Shown piece after piece: positions 42,160 through 51,370 of a DNA stretch of 64,000 nt. Under the pieces are notes generated by a model. That model was not told the origin of the DNA, did not search any database, and saw only the letters and a list, made by a program, of their open reading frames with translations. The translations under genes were made by a program, and so were the position numbers. Origin of the DNA: Oscillospiraceae bacterium (GTDB taxonomy: Bacteria; Bacillota; Clostridia; Saccharofermentanales; Saccharofermentanaceae); assembly GCA_902782125.1 (NCBI GenBank), contig CACZMA010000006.1, forward strand, positions 1 through 64,000, read 5' to 3'. How positions within the stretch are numbered: the first letter of the stretch is position 1; each line of letters starts with the position of its first letter.

Positions 42160-44013
42160 ATGGGCCGCAAGTTCGACGCGCGGCTTGATACAGTACCGCT
42201 CAGTCCCGGAGTCTATCTGATGAAAGATAGCAGCGGGACTGTTATTTATGTCGGCAAGGCAAAGAAGCTCCGCAACAGACTGAAGAGTTATTTTGGCGGC
42301 GGGCCTATCGCGATCCCCAAGGTCGCGGCGATGGTCTCGCACGTCGCCGACTTCGAGTACACCGTCGTTGGAAGCGAGCCCGAGGCGCTCTTGCTCGAGG
42401 CCAATCTCATCAAGCGCTACCAGCCCCGCTACAACATTCTGCTCCGTGACGACAAGGGCTACCCCTATATCTGCGTTACCCTGAACGAGCAGTATCCGAG
42501 GGTGTTCAAGGCCTTCCGTCCCGATCCCGAAGCGCGAAAGGCGGGTGCCGTCTACTTCGGCCCCTACATGGCGGGCGACTGCGCGCTGGTGTTGCAGTCC
42601 ATCTCGGACATCTTCCCGCTCAAGCGCTGCAGGAAGGTCTTCCCGAGAGACATAGGCAAGGAGCGCCCCTGCCTGAACTACCACATCGGCAAGTGCATGG
42701 CACCCTGCCTCGGCACGTTGAGCGAAGAGAGCTACCGCCGAATGATCGAGCAGATCGTCATGTTCTTCAAGGGCAAGTACGACGGCATCGAGAAGGACAT
42801 AAGATCCCAGATGGAAGAGGCTTCGGCAGCGCTGGACTTCGAGCGCGCGGGGCAGCTCAGGGACAGGCTCTTTGCCCTCGAGAACATAAGGAAGAGCCAG
42901 AGGGTGTTCCTGTCCATAGAGCGCGATGCGGATGCTATCGGACTCTACTCCGATGCCGGCGAGACCTGCGTCAGGAAGCTGGAGCTCAGAGACGGCAGAG
43001 TCGTCGGTTCGTCCACTTATTTTGTCGCGGGCACCGATACCGACCAGCCGGAGATAATCAAGAATTTCATCCTGCAGTACTACGAGGATGCGCCGTATAT
43101 CCCGCCCGAGATCCTGGTGCCGTTCATGCCGGAAGACGAGGAGCTCATAGAAGAGCGCCTCACCGGCCTTGCCGGAAGGAAGGTCAGGCTGCATGTCGCA
43201 GAGAGGGGCGAGCTGCATGATTTCGCGGTGATGGCGCAGAACAATGCGCGCGAGATGATGGTTCGCAGGATATTAAGAGGCGGCGCTGCCGGAGCTGATC
43301 CGTCGCTGGCACTGCGCTACTTGGAGAAGCTCATGGGCGCAGGCGAGAACACGATCTCCCGTGCTGAGTCCTTCGATATAAGCAACCTCGGCAACGACGA
43401 TATCTGCGCGGGCATGGTCGTCTTCAAGGACGGCAAGCCGGACAAGCAGTCGTACCGTCTGTTCAAGATGAAGAGGGTGGAAGAGCAGGATGATTTCGCG
43501 TCGATGAGAGAGACGCTGGACCGCAGGTTCGCGCACAGCGGCGATGACGGCTTTGCGTATCCCGACGTGATCCTGGTGGACGGCGGCAAGGGCCAGCTCT
43601 CGGCAGTCGCGTCGGTCGTGCGCGCCAAGGAAGGCACGGAGAATATCCTGCTCGCGGGCATGTACAAGAACGACCGCCACAAGACCGCAGGCCTCGTGCT
43701 GGAAGACGGCACAGAGATACCTCTGGACGGCAAGAACCTGACGGACGACGAGGTGTGCCTTCTCAGGTTCCTCACGACCGTGCAGAACGAAGTGCACAGG
43801 TTCGCGATCTCCTACCAGCGAAAGCTCGCGGGCAAGCGCAACATCAGATACAGACTAGAGAACATCGAAGGCATCGGTCCCGCCAAGCGTAAGCGCCTTC
43901 TCGCGCACTTTGGTACAATAAAGGCGGTAGAGCAGGCGAGCGAAGAAAGCTTGCGCGAGTGCAAGGGCATCACGGAAGCCGACGCCGGGGCGATCTACAG
44001 ATATTTTCACTGA
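42160..44013 (+). CDS. uvrC: Excinuclease ABC subunit C
   Basis: Nuclease of nucleotide excision repair that makes both incisions around a lesion in the UvrB-DNA complex. 617 residues, normal length. The N-terminal GIY-YIG domain has SPGVYLMKDSSGTVIYVGKAKKLRNRL. A Cys-bearing region (about 165-182) and a UvrB-interacting UVR motif (MEEASAALDFERAGQLRDRL) follow. The RNase H-like C-terminal nuclease has FDISNLGNDDICAGMVVF and DVILVDGGKGQLSA, and a helix-hairpin-helix pair ends the protein (IEGIGPAKRKRLLAHFG). It starts two bases after the HPr-like gene. Confidence 0.97.
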   Translation: MGRKFDARLDTVPLSPGVYLMKDSSGTVIYVGKAKKLRNRLKSYFGGGPIAIPKVAAMVSHVADFEYTVVGSEPEALLLEANLIKRYQPRYNILLRDDKGYPYICVTLNEQYPRVFKAFRPDPEARKAGAVYFGPYMAGDCALVLQSISDIFPLKRCRKVFPRDIGKERPCLNYHIGKCMAPCLGTLSEESYRRMIEQIVMFFKGKYDGIEKDIRSQMEEASAALDFERAGQLRDRLFALENIRKSQRVFLSIERDADAIGLYSDAGETCVRKLELRDGRVVGSSTYFVAGTDTDQPEIIKNFILQYYEDAPYIPPEILVPFMPEDEELIEERLTGLAGRKVRLHVAERGELHDFAVMAQNNAREMMVRRILRGGAAGADPSLALRYLEKLMGAGENTISRAESFDISNLGNDDICAGMVVFKDGKPDKQSYRLFKMKRVEEQDDFASMRETLDRRFAHSGDDGFAYPDVILVDGGKGQLSAVASVVRAKEGTENILLAGMYKNDRHKTAGLVLEDGTEIPLDGKNLTDDEVCLLRFLTTVQNEVHRFAISYQRKLAGKRNIRYRLENIEGIGPAKRKRLLAHFGTIKAVEQASEESLRECKGITEADAGAIYRYFH

Positions 44014-44028
44014 TAGGGAGGGGCACGA

Positions 44029-44742
44029 ATGGCAATCTACGCACTGTCGGATCTGCACCTGTCCCTGTCCAACCCCGAGAAATCAATGGATGTGTTCGGC
44101 AGTGCCTGGGACGGCTACATAGAGCGCATCGAGCGCGGCTGGCGTGAGACCGTGACGGATTCCGATACCGTCCTCGTCGCAGGCGACATCTCCTGGGCAA
44201 CGTATATCGAGAAGGCAGAAGAGGACTTCGCTTTCCTGGCGTCTCTGCCGGGGCGCAAGCTGATCTCGCGGGGCAACCACGACTACTGGTGGACCACGAT
44301 GAAGAAGCTGGACGAGTTCTTCTCTGCGCACGACTTCCCGGGCATCGAGATCATCAGGACCAACGTGCTCGAGGCGGAAGGCTGCCTCATCTCCGGCACG
44401 CGCGGCTGGATGCTCGAAGGCCAGTGCAAGACCGACGATGACCGCAAGGTATACGACCGCGAGATCTCCCGCATCAAGCTCTGCCTCAGTGAGCTCTCGA
44501 AAGCAGACCCCGACCGCACATGCCCCAGGATCCTGATGCTGCACTATCCGCCCATAATGAAGGGACAGGTCAAGACCGGGTTTACGGAGCTCCTCGCAGG
44601 GCAGGTCGATACCTGCATCTACGGGCATCTTCACGGCCGCGGCAGGGGGCAGGTCTATGAGGGCGAAGACGAGGCGGGAGTAAACTACGTCTGCACGTCC
44701 GCCGACTACCTGGATTTTACCCCGGTCAGGATAAGGGGATAA
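44029..44742 (+). CDS. Calcineurin-like metallophosphoesterase
   Basis: 237-residue cytoplasmic phosphoesterase of unknown substrate. All metal-ligand motifs are visible: SDLHLS (residues about 5-10), LVAGDISWATYIE, SRGNHDYWW, MLHYPP and the closing GHLHGRG. The GDISWA and GNHDYWW forms place it in a clostridial/bacillar subgroup (YpbG-like). GGGAGGGG lies six bases before the ATG. It sits 15 bp after uvrC and is probably in the same transcript. Substrate cannot be told from sequence. Confidence 0.9.
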   Translation: MAIYALSDLHLSLSNPEKSMDVFGSAWDGYIERIERGWRETVTDSDTVLVAGDISWATYIEKAEEDFAFLASLPGRKLISRGNHDYWWTTMKKLDEFFSAHDFPGIEIIRTNVLEAEGCLISGTRGWMLEGQCKTDDDRKVYDREISRIKLCLSELSKADPDRTCPRILMLHYPPIMKGQVKTGFTELLAGQVDTCIYGHLHGRGRGQVYEGEDEAGVNYVCTSADYLDFTPVRIRG

Positions 44743-44807
44743 AATTTTTTTGGTCTCCACAAAGCCAATGATACCAAGGCTTCCGGGAACACATCAATTA
44801 AATTTGA

Positions 44808-44836
44808 TTGCACTTTCCTATATAAGTATTTATAAT
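44808..44836 (+). promoter_or_regulatory. Promoter of the yicC-remA-gmk-rpoZ-glyS operon
   Basis: TTGCAC at 44808-44813, 17-bp spacer, TATAAT at 44831-44836. Predicted start near 44843, at the base of a folded leader. Confidence 0.75.
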
Positions 44837-44843
44837 ACTTTAC

Positions 44844-44881
44844 GGGCCTGAGAAGGCGGTAAAAACCGCTTGGACAGGCTC
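44844..44881 (+). promoter_or_regulatory. Structured 5' leader upstream of yicC
   Basis: Two stacked seven-pair stems: GGGCCTG (44844-44850) with CAGGCTC (44875-44881), and AGGCGGT (44854-44860) with ACCGCTT (44865-44871). They are separated by a symmetric purine internal loop AGA/GGA and capped by AAAA. It begins at the predicted transcript start and ends just before the AAGGAG site. I do not recognise it as a known riboswitch class. It could stabilise the mRNA or bind a ligand or protein. Confidence 0.5.
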
Positions 44882-44902
44882 TTTCTATCCAAGGAGACAA
44901 AG

Positions 44903-45790
44903 ATGCCATACAGCATGACCGGATTCGGCAGAGCCGAGAAGATATTCGCGACCAGAAAATACAGTGTTGAGCTCAAATCAGTCAACAGCAGATACTGCGA
45001 TCTCAACATCAGGATGCCGAGGCTTTTTAACTTCGCAGATGCGGCAGTGAGGAAGCAGATCACGGATTCCCTCACGAGAGGCAAGGTGGATGTCTTCATC
45101 AACTACCAGGATACTGCAAGCGAATCCGAGACCGTTACTGTCAACGAAGGTCTCGTTAAGGCATATTCCGATGCAGCGGCGAAGATCGCTGACGTCTCGG
45201 GAAGACCGGATGATCTCGGAGTTGCAAGGCTCGCTTCATATCCCGACGTGCTTCAGGTAAGCCAGGCATCCGTAGACGAGGACATGCTCGGCGCGGAGCT
45301 CGCCCAGACCGTCGCAGAAGCGCTCGATGCCATGAAGGCAATGCGTAAGAGAGAAGGCGATGCGCTCGCAGAGAACATCCTCGGCAAGATCGGCACGCTC
45401 GCAGGCATCAGAGACGAGATCGAAGAGCGCTCCCCGGCGGTCATCGAAGGCTACAGGGCAAAGCTCGCTGCCAGGGTGGATGAACTCCTTACTTCCGAGC
45501 AGAAGGAATTCTACGATGAGAGCAGGCTCGCGGCAGAGGTGGCTGTTTTCGCAGACAAGTGTGCCGTGGATGAAGAGCTGACAAGGCTGAAGAGCCATTT
45601 CGCGCAGGCGCATAAGATCCTTGCAGGAGACGGCGCGTGTGGCAAGCAGATGGATTTCCTCGTGCAGGAGATCAACCGCGAGGTCAATACCTGCGGGTCC
45701 AAGGCAAACGACATAGAGATCACCAACCGCGTCCTTGCAATGAAGAACACGGTCGAGGAGATAAGAGAACAGATCCAGAATCTGGTGTAA
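44903..45790 (+). CDS. yicC: YicC family endoribonuclease-like protein
   Basis: 295-residue protein of the YicC/YloC family (now linked to RNA decay in several bacteria). The N-terminal domain begins PYSMTGFGRAEKIF, with VELKSVNSRYCDLNIRMPR shortly after. The C-terminal DUF1732 region has VAVFADKCAVDEELTRLKSHF, KQMDFLVQEINREVNTCGSKAND and ends MKNTVEEIREQIQN. The ATG at 44903 has AAGGAG eight bases upstream and starts the conserved sequence; an upstream in-frame TTG is rejected. It leads the conserved Firmicutes order yicC-remA-gmk-rpoZ. Confidence 0.95.
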   Translation: MPYSMTGFGRAEKIFATRKYSVELKSVNSRYCDLNIRMPRLFNFADAAVRKQITDSLTRGKVDVFINYQDTASESETVTVNEGLVKAYSDAAAKIADVSGRPDDLGVARLASYPDVLQVSQASVDEDMLGAELAQTVAEALDAMKAMRKREGDALAENILGKIGTLAGIRDEIEERSPAVIEGYRAKLAARVDELLTSEQKEFYDESRLAAEVAVFADKCAVDEELTRLKSHFAQAHKILAGDGACGKQMDFLVQEINREVNTCGSKANDIEITNRVLAMKNTVEEIREQIQNLV

Positions 45791-45798
45791 GGGTAAGT

Positions 45799-46035
45799 AT
45801 GGCAGAGTTCATTGACATAGGGTTCGGTAATATCGCAGCGAAGTCGCGCATCGTGTGTGCGGCGGGTGCTGATTCCGCTCCGGCAAGACGCATGATCCAG
45901 GAGTCCAAGGACAGAGGCGCGTGCGTAGACTGCTGTGCGGGCAAGAAGTGCAGGACAGTCCTTGTGACCGATACCGACCTGATAATAATGAGCGCACTGG
46001 AGATCGCTGAGATCAAGGAGAGACTCGATGGCTGA
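45799..46035 (+). CDS. remA: RemA-like extracellular matrix regulator (DUF370)
   Basis: 78-residue protein of the RemA/DUF370 family. In Bacillus RemA binds DNA upstream of matrix and osmoprotection genes as a ring-shaped oligomer. Motifs: EFIDIGFGNIAAKSRIVCAA at the N terminus, SAPARRMIQESKDRG, then VLVTDTDLIIMSALEIAEIKERL. The internal stretch DCCAGKKCRT replaces the usual short loop and adds two Cys pairs. The start lies eight bases after yicC with a GGGTAAGT site. It overlaps gmk by eight bases. In a genome with a large polysaccharide locus it is a plausible matrix regulator; that link is inference. Confidence 0.93.
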   Translation: MAEFIDIGFGNIAAKSRIVCAAGADSAPARRMIQESKDRGACVDCCAGKKCRTVLVTDTDLIIMSALEIAEIKERLDG

Positions 46036-46648
46036 CAGAGGACTTATCGTATCGGTATCGGGACCTTCGGGCGTAGGCAAGGGCACGGTCCTTAAGCGCC
46101 TGACGGAGCTCATCGAAGAGAAGTGGCCCGGAAGATCGTCTTATTCGATCTCAGCCACGACGAGGAGCCCCAGGCCGGGCGAGACCGACGGAGTCGAATA
46201 TCACTTCAGGACCCGTGAAGAGTTCGAGAAGATGATCGAGACGGGAGAGATAATCGAATACGACCTGTACGTGGGCAACTACTACGGAACTCCCGCGGCG
46301 CCTCTGGCAGAGAAGGTCGGACAGGGCAAGATAGTCCTCTGCGACATAACGATAGAAGGGAGCCTCGCGATAGAGAAGAAGTTCGATGAAGACAGCGTGA
46401 CGATAATGCTCCTTCCGCCGTCGTACAGCGAACTCGAAGCAAGGCTCAAGGGCAGGGGAACCGAAGATGAAGCCAAGGTCGCAGCAAGACTTGCCAAGGC
46501 AAGGGAAGAGATAGCGAGGACCGGCGAATTCGAATACGCGGTGCAGAACATAGAAGTTGATCAGGCGGCCGCGGACATAATGAAGATAATCGAGAGCGAG
46601 ATGCTCAAGACTATAAGGCAGACACAGACAATAAAGAATTTGGATTAA
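46028..46648 (+). CDS. gmk: Guanylate kinase
   Basis: Converts GMP plus ATP to GDP plus ADP. 206 residues, normal length. The P-loop is SGPSGVGKGTVLKRL near the N terminus. SATTRSPRPGETDGVEYHF holds the GMP-binding residues, followed by EYDLYVGNYYGTP and the lid region with RLKGRGTEDEAKVAARL. It overlaps remA by eight bases and precedes rpoZ by 20 bp, the standard arrangement. Confidence 0.97.
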   Translation: MADRGLIVSVSGPSGVGKGTVLKRLTELIEEKWPGRSSYSISATTRSPRPGETDGVEYHFRTREEFEKMIETGEIIEYDLYVGNYYGTPAAPLAEKVGQGKIVLCDITIEGSLAIEKKFDEDSVTIMLLPPSYSELEARLKGRGTEDEAKVAARLAKAREEIARTGEFEYAVQNIEVDQAAADIMKIIESEMLKTIRQTQTIKNLD

Positions 46649-46668
46649 AAAAGAAGAGAGGTAAAAAC

Positions 46669-47130
46669 ATGTTAACAGATCCTTCAATCGAGAAGCTTAA
46701 GCAGAAGGGCGAGTCCCCCTACGATGTAGCGGTACTGGTCAGCAAGAGAGCAAGACAGCTCGTCAACGGCGCACAGCCGATGGTAGACGACAAGGATATC
46801 GCCAACGTCGTATCCCTCGCGTGCCAGGAGATCATGGACGGGAAGGTCGTCGCAGTAGACGGTGACGTATCTCCCGTGGTTCCGATCACAAGAGAAGAGC
46901 GCCTCAGAAGACAGAAGGAAGAAGAGGATAAGAGAAAGCAGCGCGAGGAAGAGCTCGCTGATGCACTTAACGCAGCTACTGCCGAAGAGCAGCCTGAAGA
47001 GAGCGCTGATGACGGTCTGAACCAGCTCCTCGACAAGGTCCTCGGCGATGATTTCGAGGAAGTTGATGAAGACGAGGAAGAGGGTCCTTCCGATGAAGAC
47101 CTCATGAACGTCGAAGAAGAAGATAACTAA
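46669..47130 (+). CDS. rpoZ: RNA polymerase omega subunit with long acidic C-terminal extension
   Basis: Omega stabilises the beta-prime subunit during RNA polymerase assembly. Residues about 1-60 carry the omega fold: DPSIEKLKQKGESPYDVAVLVSKRARQL and DDKDIANVVSLACQEI. At 153 residues it is about twice the length of a typical Firmicutes omega. The remainder has a charged coiled-coil-like stretch (RRQKEEEDKRKQREEE) and ends in a highly acidic tail rich in Glu and Asp. AGAGAGG precedes the ATG. Position after gmk supports the call. The role of the tail is unknown. Confidence 0.92.
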   Translation: MLTDPSIEKLKQKGESPYDVAVLVSKRARQLVNGAQPMVDDKDIANVVSLACQEIMDGKVVAVDGDVSPVVPITREERLRRQKEEEDKRKQREEELADALNAATAEEQPEESADDGLNQLLDKVLGDDFEEVDEDEEEGPSDEDLMNVEEEDN

Positions 47131-47149
47131 TATCAGGCGGTAACAAGCA

Positions 47150-48565
47150 ATGGCAGTTGAGAAAACAATGGAAAAGATAGTGTCGCTCGCCAAGGTAAGA
47201 GGATTCGTTTACCCCGGCTCCGACATCTACGGCGGTCTCGCAAACGCATGGGATTACGGGCCGCTCGGCGTACAGCTTAAGAACAACGTAAAGGCAGCAT
47301 GGTGGAAGAAGTTCGTCCAGGAGAGCCCCTATAACGTGGGACTCGATGCTGCCATCATCATGAACCCCAAGACCTGGGTCGCTTCCGGTCACGTCGGAGG
47401 ATTCTCTGATCCTCTCATCGACTGCAAGCAGTGCAAGGCAAGACACAGAGCAGACAACCTTGTTGAAGACTGGAACAAGGAGAACGGCATCGAGGACGTA
47501 CCCGTTGAGGGCATGAGCCCCGAGGAGATGGTCGCATACATCAGGGAGAAGAACATTCCCTGCCCGGTCTGCGGCGGCCACAACTTCACTGACATCCGTA
47601 AGTTCAACCTCATGTTCAAGACATTCATCGGTGTTACCGAGGATTCCACCAATGAGGTATATCTGAGACCTGAGACCGCTCAGGGTATCTTTGTAAACTT
47701 CGCTAACGTACAGCGCAGTTCACGTAAGAAGATCCCCTTCGGTATCTGCCAGATCGGCAAGTCTTTCCGTAACGAGATCACTCCCGGTAACTTCATCTTC
47801 AGAACACGTGAGTTCGAGCAGATGGAGCTCGAGTTCTTCTGCGAACCCGGCACCGACCTCGAGTGGTTCGACTACTGGAAGACATTCTGCCACGACTGGC
47901 TGATCGGTCTCGGCATCAAGGAGGAAGAGCTCCGCACGAGAGACCACGCGAAAGAGGAGCTTGCTTTCTATTCGAGAGCAACTACAGACTTCGAGTTCGC
48001 ATTCCCGTTCACTGACTGGGGCGAGCTCTGGGGCATCGCAGACCGTACGGACTACGATCTCAAGCAGCACATGGAATACTCCAAGCAGGATCTCACTTAC
48101 TTCGATCCGGCAAAGAACGAGAAGTACATTCCTTACGTCATCGAGCCGTCTCTCGGCGCTGACCGTGTAACGCTCGCGTTCCTCTGCTCTGCTTACGACG
48201 AAGAGACACTGGAGGGCGGAGACGTAAGAACGGTAATGCACTTCCATCCGTTCCTCGCACCCATCAAGATCGGTGTGCTCCCGCTGTCTGCCAAGCTGAC
48301 GGATAAGGCACAGCCCATCTTCGAGAAGCTGTCCAAGAAGTATATGTGCGAACTGGACGACAGACAGTCCATCGGTAAGCGCTACAGAAGACAGGACGAG
48401 ATCGGTACTCCGTACTGTGTAGTCTATGACTTCGATTCCGAGACAGACGGCTGCGTAACGATCAGAGAGAGAGACTCAATGAAGAACGTCGAGTACGAGC
48501 CCGGCAACATCAGGTTCCCGATCGACAAACTTGAAGAATTTTTTGAGGGCAAGTTCGATTTTTGA
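47150..48565 (+). CDS. glyS: Glycyl-tRNA synthetase, single-chain dimeric type
   Basis: Class II aminoacyl-tRNA synthetase charging tRNA-Gly. 471 residues of the eukaryote/archaea-like alpha2 type that many Firmicutes use. N terminus [29 protein letters not shown], then motif 2 with [25 protein letters not shown] and motif 3 near [22 protein letters not shown] zinc-type site lies near residue 141. The C-terminal anticodon-binding domain has [14 protein letters not shown] and [19 protein letters not shown]. It is 20 bp after rpoZ and likely in the yicC transcript. Confidence 0.97.
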   Translation: MAVEKTMEKIVSLAKVRGFVYPGSDIYGGLANAWDYGPLGVQLKNNVKAAWWKKFVQESPYNVGLDAAIIMNPKTWVASGHVGGFSDPLIDCKQCKARHRADNLVEDWNKENGIEDVPVEGMSPEEMVAYIREKNIPCPVCGGHNFTDIRKFNLMFKTFIGVTEDSTNEVYLRPETAQGIFVNFANVQRSSRKKIPFGICQIGKSFRNEITPGNFIFRTREFEQMELEFFCEPGTDLEWFDYWKTFCHDWLIGLGIKEEELRTRDHAKEELAFYSRATTDFEFAFPFTDWGELWGIADRTDYDLKQHMEYSKQDLTYFDPAKNEKYIPYVIEPSLGADRVTLAFLCSAYDEETLEGGDVRTVMHFHPFLAPIKIGVLPLSAKLTDKAQPIFEKLSKKYMCELDDRQSIGKRYRRQDEIGTPYCVVYDFDSETDGCVTIRERDSMKNVEYEPGNIRFPIDKLEEFFEGKFDF

Positions 48566-48576
48566 GCAAGTATTTC

Positions 48577-48585
48577 TGATACAAT
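48577..48585 (+). promoter_or_regulatory. Extended -10 of ppdK
   Basis: TGA-TACAAT directly after the glyS stop, about 55 bp before the ppdK ATG. The leader is A-rich and contains AAAGGCGG. Confidence 0.5.
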
Positions 48586-48640
48586 AAAACCGACAAAAAA
48601 ATAATAAATATTAAATCCAAAACGAAAGGCGGATAAAAGA

Positions 48641-51271
48641 ATGACAAAGTACGTTTACCTGTTCACCGAAGGCAACGGAAGCATGCGCGAACTCCTCGGA
48701 GGAAAAGGCGCTAACCTTGCCGAGATGACCAACATCGGTCTTCCTGTTCCTCAGGGCTTCACCATCAGCACGGAAGCCTGCACAAAGTATTATGAGGACG
48801 GACGCCAGATCAATGATGAGATCATGGCTCAGGTCATGGAGTACATCACAAAGCTTGAAGAGATCACCGGCAAGAAGTTCGGCGACCTCGAGAACCCGCT
48901 CCTTGTTTCCGTAAGATCCGGTGCAAGAGCATCCATGCCGGGCATGATGGATACTATCCTCAACCTCGGTCTTAACGAGCAGGTAGTCGATGTCATCGCT
49001 GCAAAGTCTAATAACCCCAGATGGGCTTGGGACTGCTACAGAAGATTCATCCAGATGTATTCCGACGTCGTTATGGAAGTCGGCAAGAAGTACTTCGAAG
49101 AGCTCATCGACAAGATGAAGGCTGACAGAGGAGTTACTCAGGACGTAGAGCTTACTGCTGACGATCTCAAGGAACTCGCTTCACAGTTCAAGGCTGAGTA
49201 CAAGGCTAAGATCGGTACAGACTTCCCCACAGATCCTAAGGAGCAGCTCATCGGCGCCATCAAGGCCGTATTCAGATCCTGGGACAACCCGAGAGCAAAC
49301 GTATACAGAAGAGACAACGATATCCCTTATTCTTGGGGTACGGCAGTTAACGTTCAGTCCATGGCATTCGGTAACATGGGTGACGACTGCGGTACGGGCG
49401 TTGCTTTCACAAGAGACCCTGCTACAGGTGAGAAGGGCCTTTTCGGTGAGTTCCTTACAAACGCTCAGGGTGAGGACGTTGTTGCAGGCGTTCGTACTCC
49501 TATGAAGATAGCTGAGATGGAGCAGAAGTTCCCTGAGGCTTTCGCACAGTTCACAAAGGTCTGCGAGACTCTCGAGACACACTATCGCGACATGCAGGAC
49601 ATGGAATTCACTGTTGAGCACGGTAAGCTCTTCATGCTCCAGACAAGAAACGGTAAGAGAACAGCTCAGGCTGCCATGAAGATCGCCTGCGACCTGGTTG
49701 ACGAGGGCATGAGAACACCTGAAGAGGCAGTTGCAATGATCGATCCGAGAAACCTCGACACACTCCTTCACCCTCAGTTCGATCCCGCTGCACTCAAGGC
49801 TGCAGAGGCAATCGGCAAGGGTTTGGGCGCTTCTCCGGGAGCTGCTTGCGGTAAGATCGTATTTACTGCAGACGACGCAGTTGCTTGGCACGACAGAGGA
49901 GAGAAGGTTGTCCTCGTAAGACTCGAGACATCTCCTGAAGATATCACGGGCATGAAGGCTGCTGAGGGTATCCTCACAGTACGCGGCGGTATGACATCCC
50001 ACGCTGCAGTTGTTGCGCGTGGTATGGGTGAGTGCTGCGTATCCGGCTGCGGCGAGATCGCAATGGACGAGGCTAACAAGCAGTTCACACTCGCAGGCAA
50101 GACATTCAAGGAAGGTGACATCATCTCCCTCGACGGTTCTACAGGTAAGATCTACGACGGAGCTATCGCTCAGGTCGATGCAGATCCCAACAACGGTTAC
50201 TTCGGCCGCATCATGAAGTGGGCAGACGAGTTCAAGAGACTCGAAGTACGTACAAACGCTGATACTCCTGCTGACGCTAAGAAGGCAAGAGAGCTCGGCG
50301 CTGAAGGTATCGGTCTCTGCCGTACAGAGCACATGTTCTTCGGTGAGGGCAGGATCGACGCATTCCGCGAGATGATCTGCTCCGACACAGTTGAAGAGCG
50401 TGAGGCAGCACTCGAGGTTATCCTCCCGATGCAGCAGTCCGACTTCGAAGCACTCTATGAGGCTCTCGAGGGACATCCGGTTACAATCCGTTTCCTGGAT
50501 CCGCCGCTCCACGAATTCGTACCTACAGAAGAGGCTGACATCAAGGCTCTCGCTGACAAGAAGGGCAAGACCGTAGAAGAGATCAAGACTCTGATCGCTT
50601 CCCTCCACGAGTTCAACCCGATGATGGGTCACAGAGGATGCCGTCTCGCAGTTACATATCCTGAGATCGCTAAGATGCAGACAAGAGCTGTCATCAGAGC
50701 TGCCATCAACGTAAACGCAAAGCACCCCGACTGGAACGTTACACCTGAGATCATGATCCCGCTCGTATGCGAGATCAAGGAGCTCGTTAACGTTAAGAAG
50801 GTAGTCGTAGCAGTTGCTGACGAAGAGATCAAGGCTGCAGGTGTCAACATGAACTACAAGGTTGGTACAATGATCGAGATCCCGAGAGCTGCTCTTACGG
50901 CTGACGAGATCGCTAAGGAAGCTGAGTTCTTCTGCTTCGGTACAAACGACCTTACACAGATGACATTCGGTTTCTCAAGAGACGATGCAGGCAAGTTCCT
51001 CACAGCTTACTATGAGTCCAAGATCTTCGAGTCCGATCCGTTCGCTCGTCTTGACCAGAACGGCGTAGGTAAGCTCATGAAGATGGCTATCGAGAACGGT
51101 AAGGCAGTACGTCCTGACCTCCACCTCGGAATCTGCGGCGAGCACGGCGGTGACCCGTCATCCGTAGAGTTCTGCGATGAGATCGGTCTTGATTACGTAT
51201 CCTGCTCACCTTTCCGTGTACCGATCGCAAGACTCGCTGCTGCACAGGCTGCAATCAAGCATAAGGGTTGA
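48641..51271 (+). CDS. ppdK: Pyruvate, phosphate dikinase
   Basis: Interconverts pyruvate, ATP and Pi with PEP, AMP and PPi; in anaerobes it often runs in glycolysis or gluconeogenesis with PPi. 876 residues, normal length. The N-terminal ATP-grasp domain has LLGGKGANLAEMTNIGLPVP and VRSGARASMPGMMDTILNLG. The swivelling phosphohistidine is in GGMTSHAAVVARGMG. The PEP/pyruvate barrel has LCRTEHMFF, FLDPPLHEF and the closing GICGEHGGDPSSVEFC with its conserved Cys. It has its own promoter and a strong terminator. Codon use suggests high expression. Confidence 0.98.
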   Translation: MTKYVYLFTEGNGSMRELLGGKGANLAEMTNIGLPVPQGFTISTEACTKYYEDGRQINDEIMAQVMEYITKLEEITGKKFGDLENPLLVSVRSGARASMPGMMDTILNLGLNEQVVDVIAAKSNNPRWAWDCYRRFIQMYSDVVMEVGKKYFEELIDKMKADRGVTQDVELTADDLKELASQFKAEYKAKIGTDFPTDPKEQLIGAIKAVFRSWDNPRANVYRRDNDIPYSWGTAVNVQSMAFGNMGDDCGTGVAFTRDPATGEKGLFGEFLTNAQGEDVVAGVRTPMKIAEMEQKFPEAFAQFTKVCETLETHYRDMQDMEFTVEHGKLFMLQTRNGKRTAQAAMKIACDLVDEGMRTPEEAVAMIDPRNLDTLLHPQFDPAALKAAEAIGKGLGASPGAACGKIVFTADDAVAWHDRGEKVVLVRLETSPEDITGMKAAEGILTVRGGMTSHAAVVARGMGECCVSGCGEIAMDEANKQFTLAGKTFKEGDIISLDGSTGKIYDGAIAQVDADPNNGYFGRIMKWADEFKRLEVRTNADTPADAKKARELGAEGIGLCRTEHMFFGEGRIDAFREMICSDTVEEREAALEVILPMQQSDFEALYEALEGHPVTIRFLDPPLHEFVPTEEADIKALADKKGKTVEEIKTLIASLHEFNPMMGHRGCRLAVTYPEIAKMQTRAVIRAAINVNAKHPDWNVTPEIMIPLVCEIKELVNVKKVVVAVADEEIKAAGVNMNYKVGTMIEIPRAALTADEIAKEAEFFCFGTNDLTQMTFGFSRDDAGKFLTAYYESKIFESDPFARLDQNGVGKLMKMAIENGKAVRPDLHLGICGEHGGDPSSVEFCDEIGLDYVSCSPFRVPIARLAAAQAAIKHKG

Positions 51272-51296
51272 TAAGCATTAGCAAGTGATAACGTAT

Positions 51297-51325
51297 AGCC
51301 GGGGCAGTGATGCCCCGGCTTTTTT
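51297..51325 (+). terminator. Intrinsic terminator of ppdK
   Basis: AGCCGGGGCA-GTGA-TGCCCCGGCT, a perfect ten-pair stem followed by TTTTT. Confidence 0.93.
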
Positions 51326-51340
51326 GTTGCCCGAACAAAA

Positions 51341-51349
51341 TGCTATAAT
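51341..51349 (+). promoter_or_regulatory. Extended -10 of the acyltransferase gene
   Basis: TGC-TATAAT, followed by a short leader with GGAG and the ATG at 51371. Confidence 0.55.
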
Positions 51350-51370
51350 CCCAATGGATGGAGTGTTGAT

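Noticed and set aside
42133..43218. Antisense frame inside uvrC
   Set aside because: Overlaps the conserved UvrC coding sequence fully and has no signals of its own.
44844..44881. Known riboswitch (fluoride, preQ1 or similar)
   Set aside because: The loop and stem sequences do not fit the consensus of those classes, and yicC is not a usual target.
49181..50725. Long antisense frame inside ppdK
   Set aside because: Shadow of a highly biased gene; no homology pattern or start signal.
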